Source: JASEJA01 sp038872535
GTDB taxonomy: Archaea; Thermoproteota; Bathyarchaeia; Bathyarchaeales; Bathycorpusculaceae
Direction: 5' to 3'
Length of the DNA stretch: 20,338 bases
NCBI GenBank assembly: GCA_038872535.1
Contig: JAVZJY010000020.1
Span: forward strand, 1-20,338
Positions 15,058-20,338 of this stretch are shown here, one piece after another. Made by a program: the position numbers and the translations under genes. Below the pieces are notes generated by a model. That model made no database searches and was not told the origin of the DNA. It worked only from the letters and a program-made list of their open reading frames with translations. Within the stretch, counting starts at the first letter, position 1. The number at the start of each line of letters is the position of its first letter.

Positions 15058-15826
15058 AAGGAATCACCAAATTTTCATAATTGAAAAGAGAAGTCAAAAT
15101 GGAAACTTCAAAATGTCCATTATCAGTTATCCCGCTCCTCAAAACATAAAATTCGACAAATCCATCATAGAAAGATTGTTGCGGAACATTTATGAAAATT
15201 TGTCCCTCGCCCAATAAGATGCTGGCGTTGTTAAACATTTGTATTTTTATGTTTCCAGCCAAATCGAAGAATGCGTGATTCTCAAAGCTTACAGGCAAGT
15301 TAACTCGGAAATGGGTTGAATTAGCTGCTATGTATTGTGGTTGTCCCAAAGCAAAATTGTACAGCGGTGCACCCCAAGACATAGAATAGTTTGCTGAAGC
15401 TTGAATTGGAATCATCTCTGCAATTTTCATGCCAACAATTTCACAAATGTTCAATTCAGTATCGTTAAACAAGAAATGCCTATTATGCTGCAAAAGTTCG
15501 TTGAAATCGATCGTAACATTATGCGTAATGGTTGCCGCGGTATCCTTATTTATAACGGGTATGAACGACGTGCCACTTGCGATAATGTTTTCTGCATCTG
15601 AGATTTTGGTTGTTAGGTTAAAATCGTCTATGCTGTAAAATCCATTGTTTGTAATTGTCAGCGGAAGGGAGAAGACTATTTTATTATCATCTGTCACATT
15701 CATTTGTGGTTCGTCGAAATCTATGTGCAAGTCTTTAACTGAGTAGACTGCAGAAATGAAAAAGGCAGTTAGGAAAATCCAGAAAAATGTTGTAGTTATT
15801 CCTATCATTCGAATTGGTATTTGCAT
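15047..15826 (-). CDS. Membrane-anchored extracellular beta-sandwich protein (LEA/CARDB-like)
   Basis: A 259-residue protein with one N-terminal membrane anchor (about 8-30) and an outward domain of alternating hydrophobic strands. The pattern of a short segment, 'LPLTITNNGFYSIDDFNL', then 'LPVSFENHAFFDLAGNI' occurs twice, suggesting two tandem immunoglobulin-like or LEA-type sandwiches. Numerous NxS/T sites (for example NVT, NLT, NYS, NST) are compatible with N-glycosylation of an archaeal surface protein. No enzyme motif is visible. The ATG at 15826 has AAAGGAG closely upstream. It lies 43 bases after the PQEK-tail membrane protein and overlaps the four-helix membrane protein. Family assignment is inference from strand pattern. 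Confidence 0.68.
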   Translation of the reverse strand: MQIPIRMIGITTTFFWIFLTAFFISAVYSVKDLHIDFDEPQMNVTDDNKIVFSLPLTITNNGFYSIDDFNLTTKISDAENIIASGTSFIPVINKDTAATITHNVTIDFNELLQHNRHFLFNDTELNICEIVGMKIAEMIPIQASANYSMSWGAPLYNFALGQPQYIAANSTHFRVNLPVSFENHAFFDLAGNIKIQMFNNASILLGEGQIFINVPQQSFYDGFVEFYVLRSGITDNGHFEVSILTSLFNYENLVIPYGG

Positions 15827-15869
15827 ATTGCTCCTTTTCCGGGCATGTTAAATTTGGTATTGGTCGGGT

Positions 15870-16352
15870 TTACTGTGGAGAATCATTTTTCTGCAGTTGT
15901 TTCGGCTCTTGTTGCTGTTGCGAAATTTGTTCTGGCGGTATAACCACTATTTCTGGTTCTTGAGGCTTAACCTCTTCTTTTGGCTTTTCAGCTTTCGATT
16001 TTTCAGCTTTAGCCTTTTGAGGCTGTGGTTGTGGTTTCTGTTCAAGCATGGCTTCTTTTTGTGGAGCTACTGGCGTGATTTGTGGAGTATGAGCTATTAT
16101 TGTAACGCCCCTTATCGTTAACAATGAGCCTACCCAACCCATAACGCCAAGATACATTATGCGTATGCACGTTGCAATCAAAGGAGCCAATGCATCACCA
16201 AAGGTTTTCACCAAATCTTCAGAAGCCATAATGGATAGGCTTTGGGTTAAGAATCCATATGCGCTTATGAAAGTGAATATTAGGAGTGCTACGCCTATCA
16301 TTAGAACTGTGATTCCGGAAAGGGCGATTTTTTCTCTAAAGGTTTTGAACAT
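15870..16352 (-). CDS. Two-helix membrane protein with Pro/Gln/Lys/Glu-rich tail
   Basis: A 160-residue protein of unknown family. Two membrane segments (about 11-33 and 57-82) hold a loop of about 25 residues. From about residue 92 to the end the sequence is low-complexity, rich in P, Q, K and E, with repeated KAEK/KPQ units. With both ends cytoplasmic, the tail would be a flexible arm for partner binding. No signal peptide cleavage site is evident. It is the first gene of a three-gene cluster (with the genes ending at 15047 and 14611). A TATA-like stretch (about 16384-16395) lies upstream on the same strand. Confidence 0.68.
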   Translation of the reverse strand: MFKTFREKIALSGITVLMIGVALLIFTFISAYGFLTQSLSIMASEDLVKTFGDALAPLIATCIRIMYLGVMGWVGSLLTIRGVTIIAHTPQITPVAPQKEAMLEQKPQPQPQKAKAEKSKAEKPKEEVKPQEPEIVVIPPEQISQQQQEPKQLQKNDSPQ

Positions 16353-16469
16353 GACTCTGGCCCCATTTTTAACGAGTCAAAAATGAATATTAAATCTTCC
16401 GATATAGTAAACAGAATCTATGCTCGCTATCAAAAATCAAAAACAAGAATACAAAAAGAATGGATGAGA

Positions 16470-17075
16470 TTATTGCGTTAAGCCAAGTTTCTGATAAATT
16501 TTCTGCTTGTTCTCTTCAACCTTCTTTGCTACGTCTAGGAATATATTGTTTCCATGCGAGTCTATGGCAACAGCCAAAGGACCAAAATTCTCGACCTCGA
16601 AAATCCATAGGGCTTCAGGTGTTCCCAAATCAAGCCATTCAACACTCTTAACATTTTTTATAGCTTTAGCAGCCAATATTGCAGCTCCTCCAGTAAATGC
16701 TCCGTAAACAGCGCCATACTTCGCCATGGCATCGGTTGTTTTTTTACCCATTCCGCCCTTGCCAATAACCACTCGCACTTTAAAGTTTTTTATAAACTCA
16801 TCTTCGAAAATGTCCATTCTTGTGCTTGTTGTTGGACCAGCAGCAACTGCAACCCACTTATCGCCTTCCTTACCCACAACTGGACCGCAATGGAAAACAG
16901 CTAAGCCTTCAAGATTTATTGGTAAAGCCTTTCCCTGTTTAAAATATTCCAAGGCTCTTCTGTGGGCTTGGTCTCTTGCTGTTACAATCGTTCCAGTTAT
17001 GTAAAGAACATCGTTCACTTTCACTTTACGAATCTCTTCTTCCGAAATTGGCGTTTTAAGTTTGTAAACAGCCAT
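16470..17075 (-). CDS. fumB: Fumarate hydratase class I, beta (C-terminal) subunit
   Basis: A 201-residue subunit of the two-protein, iron-sulphur, oxygen-sensitive fumarase that interconverts fumarate and malate. Diagnostic segments are YITGTIVTARDQAHRR, FHCGP at 61-65, the substrate-binding GPTTSTRMD at 80-88, and GKGGMG. The ATG at 17075 has GAGGTGA upstream inside the 11-base gap after the alpha gene, so both are translated from one message. The closely related L(+)-tartrate dehydratase beta subunit cannot be fully excluded from sequence alone. The symbol follows common usage for the beta chain and is not the E. coli single-chain FumB. Confidence 0.9.
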   Translation of the reverse strand: MAVYKLKTPISEEEIRKVKVNDVLYITGTIVTARDQAHRRALEYFKQGKALPINLEGLAVFHCGPVVGKEGDKWVAVAAGPTTSTRMDIFEDEFIKNFKVRVVIGKGGMGKKTTDAMAKYGAVYGAFTGGAAILAAKAIKNVKSVEWLDLGTPEALWIFEVENFGPLAVAIDSHGNNIFLDVAKKVEENKQKIYQKLGLTQ

Positions 17076-17086
17076 ACTTTTTCACC

Positions 17087-17971
17087 TCACCATTTCATTT
17101 TATGTGTTAAATACTCAACGGTTCCATCTGCATTAATCCGTGCAGAAGCTCTTCTTGCAGCCCAACAGTTGAAGGCAACAGCCGCTGGAAAGGATGCCGG
17201 ATGCCTATGGGCGTAGTCGATGTGCACGCCAAGCACTGTGGTTTTCCCACCCAAACCCATGGGACCTATTCCAGTCATGTTTGCAGCTTCAAAAATTTCC
17301 CTTTCAAGCTTGGCGATTTCCGGATTCGGATTAGGCTCATTTAAAGGTCTGAGAAGAGCCTTTTTTGCAAGTTTCATAGCTATGTCGCTTCCGCCTCCCA
17401 TAGCAACACCGAGAATTGTGGGTGGGCAAGGCTGCGCTCCAGCTTTTATGACAGCGTCTACAACGAACTTTTTCAGTCCATTTATGCCCTCGCCTGGAAC
17501 AAGCATGCCCGTTAAACAAACGTTTTCTGAACCGCCTCCTTTAGTCATGACCGTTAATTCTATGCTGTCGCCTGAGACTATTTCCCAGTTTATGTATGGT
17601 ATTAGGCGTCCAGTGTTGTCTCCGCTGTTTTTCTGCGTAAAAGGGTCAACGGCGTTTGGGCGAAGAGGGATTTCTTTTGTGGCTCTGCGCACAGCCTTTA
17701 TCAGGGGTTCTTCCATTTTGTCAAGGTTTTTTGCTTCGGCGCCAGCTTTAACATAGAATATTATGGTGCCAGTGTCTTGGCATACTGGTGCTTGATATTT
17801 CTCGGCTAAATTGATATTGTCAAGGATTGCTTTAAGCTGTGTCTTTCCAGTTTCGCTTGTTTCTTCTGCATAAGCCTTTTTTAACGCTTGTTTCACGTCT
17901 TCCGGCAAATATATGACTGCTTGTTTTAGTATGTTAAAGGCAACATCTTCCATAACCTTCGCCATATCCAT
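17087..17971 (-). CDS. fumA: Fumarate hydratase class I, alpha (N-terminal) subunit
   Basis: A 294-residue subunit that carries the [4Fe-4S] cluster. The three likely ligands are C64 (PVCQDTG), C152 (ENVCLTG) and C182 (QPCPPTILG). Other family segments are FTQKNSGDNTG, KGGGSEN, and GIGPMGLGGKTT near the C-terminus, which ends with a conserved HRHPASFP. The ATG at 17971 has AGAAGGG about six bases upstream, and a TATA-like GATATAAG lies about 45 bases upstream on the same strand. The beta gene follows after 11 bases. No other citric-acid-cycle gene is in the window. The symbol follows common usage for the alpha chain. Confidence 0.92.
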   Translation of the reverse strand: MDMAKVMEDVAFNILKQAVIYLPEDVKQALKKAYAEETSETGKTQLKAILDNINLAEKYQAPVCQDTGTIIFYVKAGAEAKNLDKMEEPLIKAVRRATKEIPLRPNAVDPFTQKNSGDNTGRLIPYINWEIVSGDSIELTVMTKGGGSENVCLTGMLVPGEGINGLKKFVVDAVIKAGAQPCPPTILGVAMGGGSDIAMKLAKKALLRPLNEPNPNPEIAKLEREIFEAANMTGIGPMGLGGKTTVLGVHIDYAHRHPASFPAAVAFNCWAARRASARINADGTVEYLTHKMKW

Positions 17972-18012
17972 ATTTTTCCCTTCTTTTGTCGGTTTTATGA
18001 AATATTCACGTA

Positions 18013-18020
18013 CTTATATC
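18013..18020 (-). promoter_or_regulatory. TATA-like box of the fumarase operon
   Basis: GATATAAG on the minus strand, about 42 bases before the fumarase alpha ATG. A start 25 bases downstream would leave a roughly 20-base leader with the AGAAGGG ribosome site. Confidence 0.4.
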
Positions 18021-18113
18021 TTGTCTTGTATTATTTTCGAAAGTTAACATTTGTATCGAGGCTTTCACTTTAACTCAACTCTCCACGGAAAAGACGCTGA
18101 TGCACTTCGCTTG

Positions 18114-18125
18114 TTTTAAATATAG
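18114..18125 (+). promoter_or_regulatory. TATA-like box of radA
   Basis: TTTTAAATATAG about 50 bases before the radA ATG. A start near 18146 would give a leader of about 25 bases. Confidence 0.4.
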
Positions 18126-18171
18126 CTTAACCTAACTCTCTGATAAGTTACAAAAGAGAGTGGATTATTTG

Positions 18172-19188
18172 ATGACTGAGGAAGAAGAGAAGAAAGAGGA
18201 AACCGTAATTAAGAAGAAATATGAGTTTTTAGAAGACCTTCCAGGCATAGGTCCAGCCACAGCACAAAAATTAAGAGAATTGGGTTTCCACACAGTTGAA
18301 TCCTTGGCAATGGCTACAGCCCGCGAGTTGGAACCAGCAGGCATAAGCGAGAAAAAGGCTTTCGCCATCATTGATGCTGCCCGCTCGTCCATAAGCGTCT
18401 CTTTTATTAGAGCCGATGAACTTTTGAAGATGCGCCAAACCGTTTTGCGTTTAACAACTGGAAGCAAAGCTTTGGATAGAATTCTTGATGGTGGATTGGA
18501 AACCCAAACCATAACGGAGTTTTATGGCGAATATGGTAGTGGAAAAAGCCAGTTATGCCACCAATTCTGCGTTAATGTCCAGCTGCCTCCTGAAAGGGGT
18601 GGCTTATCTGGCGCCGCATTATATATAGACACTGAGAACACTTTCAGAACTGAAAGGATTGTGCAGATGTCCCGTCACTTGGGACTCGACCCAGAACAGG
18701 TGGTTAAAAACATTATCTACGCCGAAGCATACACATCTGACCACCAAATGTTCTTGTTAGATAATGTTGATGACGTTATAAAACAGAACAATGTGAAACT
18801 TATTATTGTTGATTCCTTGACCGCCCATTTCAGAAGCGAATACCTCGGACGCGAAATGCTGGCTTCTAGGCAGCAAAAACTGAACAAGCACATGCATAAA
18901 CTAATTCGTTTAGCAAGAGCCTTCAACCTTGTGGCTGTTGTGACAAATCAGGTTATGGCTAAGCCAGACGTGTTTTTCGGCGACGCTGTGCACCCAGTTG
19001 GCGGTCACATTGTTGGACACACAAGCCACACACGCTTGTATCTTCGAAGGACTGCCCATGGACCTGTAAGAATTGCCCGCTTAGTTTCAAGTCCATATTT
19101 GCCAGAAGGGGAGGAAATATTTAAAATAACTGAGAACGGCATAGAGGATGTTTCTGAAGAAGAGAAGTCCAAGTCTCGTGGGCGTTGA
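18172..19188 (+). CDS. radA: RadA DNA recombinase
   Basis: The archaeal RecA/Rad51 homologue that forms filaments on single-stranded DNA and drives strand exchange. The 338-residue protein has an acidic N-terminus, a helix-hairpin-helix domain (LPGIGPATAQKL at about 23-34), the polymerisation motif SFIRADEL around F78, Walker A GEYGSGKS at 119-126 (K125), and Walker B IIVDS at 211-215. The DNA-binding loop region and the TNQVMAKPD segment follow, and the length is typical. I chose ATG 18172; the frame also opens at GTG 18160, but that has no properly spaced ribosome site, whereas GAGAGTGG lies eight bases before the ATG. The following gene nearly abuts its stop. Confidence 0.96.
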   Translation: MTEEEEKKEETVIKKKYEFLEDLPGIGPATAQKLRELGFHTVESLAMATARELEPAGISEKKAFAIIDAARSSISVSFIRADELLKMRQTVLRLTTGSKALDRILDGGLETQTITEFYGEYGSGKSQLCHQFCVNVQLPPERGGLSGAALYIDTENTFRTERIVQMSRHLGLDPEQVVKNIIYAEAYTSDHQMFLLDNVDDVIKQNNVKLIIVDSLTAHFRSEYLGREMLASRQQKLNKHMHKLIRLARAFNLVAVVTNQVMAKPDVFFGDAVHPVGGHIVGHTSHTRLYLRRTAHGPVRIARLVSSPYLPEGEEIFKITENGIEDVSEEEKSKSRGR

Positions 19189-19190
19189 AA

Positions 19191-19646
19191 ATGCCGGTTC
19201 CAAGGGTTCTGGTGACACGGTACTTTCAACTTTTAGTTAATAGGCAGTTTGCCGAAGCAGAGCGGGAATTGGAAAAGATTAAACAGAAAATGCATAAAAC
19301 AGAGTGGAATAGGGGCTATTTCAGAGGATTATATGGAATGATGCTTGCCAGACGCTCAAACAATAATGACTCCTACGCATTTTTCTCAAAACTGGATTTA
19401 AACGATAAAACGCTATTACACAGTTGCAGACGGGAGTTTCTAAACCATGTTAAGAGTAGGCTTCATGGAGACTTTGACCGCGGATTCTTCTCAGCTTGGG
19501 TTGACTGCATGCAAGTACTCAGCAGAATGAACTTAACAAATAATTCAAACGTTAATGCTGCAGCTTCAGAAAATGGAAAACTTGAAACTTTAAAAGATGA
19601 TGAGGGTCAAGCCACCATTGAAAATTTTCTTAGAAAGAAGACCTAA
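19191..19646 (+). CDS. Small helical protein linked to radA, unknown function
   Basis: A 151-residue protein, mainly predicted helix. The first half (RYFQLLVNRQFAEAERELEK, then the GYFRGLYGMM segment) resembles a TPR-like helical pair. The last 35 residues look disordered and polar. I do not recognise a named family or catalytic motif. The chosen ATG lies two bases after the radA stop, and an in-frame TTG at 19185 would overlap that stop; either way translation is likely coupled. Tight linkage suggests a supporting role for recombination, which is inference only. Its stop overlaps the convergent membrane gene by four bases. Confidence 0.7.
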   Translation: MPVPRVLVTRYFQLLVNRQFAEAERELEKIKQKMHKTEWNRGYFRGLYGMMLARRSNNNDSYAFFSKLDLNDKTLLHSCRREFLNHVKSRLHGDFDRGFFSAWVDCMQVLSRMNLTNNSNVNAAASENGKLETLKDDEGQATIENFLRKKT

Positions 19647-19954
19647 GCAGGCGTTGATGCAGCAATTATCGTATAGAAAAGAATCCAGAAAACCAGCCAC
19701 GCAATAAAGTATATGCCTACACCAGTAGTGAAGATTTTTTGCGGTTTTTCAACTTTCGACGCCCACTTGAACTTCATTAGGTAATAGGATATCACATAAA
19801 CTATTATTGCTATGCTTATGCCGTTCAGAAAAACATTATAATTCACGCCCTCGGTATAGACAGCCCCAACCGCTTGTGCGTATCCTGTGGATGCTAACGC
19901 TGCAATTATTCCCAGAATAAGCCTAATCCAATATATTTTTTCTATAATTGTCAT
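19643..19954 (-). CDS. Small three-helix membrane protein, unknown family
   Basis: A 103-residue protein with membrane segments at about 9-28, 43-62 and 75-99. The intervening loop SYYLMKFKWASKVEKPQK is basic and would face the cytoplasm. No motif identifies a function. The ATG at 19954 has a weak upstream purine stretch, and a gap of about 118 bases separates it from the divergent coiled-coil gene. It does not belong to the 14611-16352 membrane cluster. Confidence 0.68.
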   Translation of the reverse strand: MTIIEKIYWIRLILGIIAALASTGYAQAVGAVYTEGVNYNVFLNGISIAIIVYVISYYLMKFKWASKVEKPQKIFTTGVGIYFIAWLVFWILFYTIIAASTPA

Positions 19955-20072
19955 ATCTTTTCAACGCCTTTGCATTTTATATTTAAGATTAAGATTTAAA
20001 AGTTGCCCAGCAAATACCTTTTCCAGCAAGTTTTATTTCTGGAACAAACAGTTTTATGGTTTGGAGAATAAT

Positions 20073-20338
20073 ATGGCACAGATTGATAGGGAAAAGGAAG
20101 CTCTATACGCTCAGCTTCGCTCAATCGAATCTGACCTTTCCAGCGCTTCTGGGACAATAAGTGATGTGGAAAGCAAAATAGCATATGTTGAAGCTTCTAT
20201 GGGTTCTATTCCAAGCAGACTAATGACTGTTCGAGGGCGGGGTTATGCAGCAATGGGACATCTTGAAAAAAGCATAGACTTACTAACCAAGAAGTGGACA
20301 GAAGCCGCTCCAACTCTTAAACAAGCATTTCTAAACAG
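20073..20338 (+). CDS. Coiled-coil protein, N-terminal part only
   Basis: An open frame from ATG 20073, six bases after GGAG, runs uninterrupted to the window end, giving 88 visible residues. The first 45 (DREKEALYAQLRSIESDL onward) are charged and heptad-like, suggesting a coiled coil. A basic turn (VRGRGYAAMGHLE) and a further helix follow. Too little is visible to name a family. There is no signal peptide or membrane segment in the visible part. Confidence 0.65.
   Translation, partial: MAQIDREKEALYAQLRSIESDLSSASGTISDVESKIAYVEASMGSIPSRLMTVRGRGYAAMGHLEKSIDLLTKKWTEAAPTLKQAFLN

Noticed and set aside
15897..16121. Plus-strand frame rich in Leu/Phe/Arg
   Set aside because: It is the antisense shadow of the Pro/Gln/Lys/Glu-rich tail.
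1..20338. CRISPR arrays, tRNAs, IS elements, toxin-antitoxin or defence genes
   Set aside because: I looked through the intergenic stretches on both strands and found no regularly spaced repeats, tRNA-like arms, transposase motifs or terminal inverted repeats.

Overview
The window reads as a stretch of archaeal chromosome. It encodes a two-repeat TATA-box binding protein, RadA recombinase, an archaeal-type ATP-dependent DNA ligase, an archaeal Lhr helicase, the diphthamide enzyme Dph6, an Ard1/RimI-type N-acetyltransferase and an archaeal-type signal peptidase. Short AT-rich boxes resembling archaeal TATA elements precede many genes, and several starts appear to be GTG or TTG behind good Shine-Dalgarno sequences. 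Crenarchaeal-like traits (an aKMT-type lysine methyltransferase and Cren7-like small proteins) alongside TBP, a two-subunit class I fumarase and moderate GC suggest a TACK archaeon, perhaps Bathyarchaeota. That placement is inference. I see no tRNA, rRNA, CRISPR array, IS element or phage gene; this looks like ordinary core chromosome, densely packed.

Layout. 1-3440 (+): the 3' end of dph6, a RadA/KaiC-like ATPase with an N-terminal winged helix, and an ATP-dependent DNA ligase with an extra N-terminal helix-turn-helix-like segment. 3482-8350 (-): Lhr helicase, a nine-cysteine small helical protein, an aKMT-like methyltransferase, a hotdog thioesterase and a YkgJ-type cysteine-cluster protein, closely spaced. 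8464-8979 (+): a GNAT acetyltransferase divergent from lhr. 8980-9485: a gene-free gap with a probable decayed coding remnant. 9486-11278 (+): two tandem, related zinc-ribbon proteins that resemble Cren7, then signal peptidase and TBP. 11301-12627 (-): an MBL-fold hydrolase followed by pyrE. 12812-14614 (+): a LarA-family protein and an Ard1-like acetyltransferase. 14611-16352 (-): a three-gene membrane or envelope cluster of unknown function. 16470-17971 (-): fumarase alpha and beta. 18172-19646 (+): radA and a linked helical gene. 19643-19954 (-): a small membrane protein. 20073-end (+): the start of a coiled-coil protein.

How the genes may work together. Information processing dominates: ligase, KaiC/RadA paralogue, Lhr, RadA and TBP. 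The most interesting reading concerns chromatin. An enzyme matching the crenarchaeal lysine methyltransferase that modifies Cren7 sits in the same window as two lysine-rich proteins that combine a four-cysteine zinc ribbon with the Cren7 sequence pattern. These could be metal-binding relatives of Cren7 and possible substrates of the enzyme. Metabolic genes (pyrE, fumarase, LarA-like) are interspersed without forming a complete pathway.
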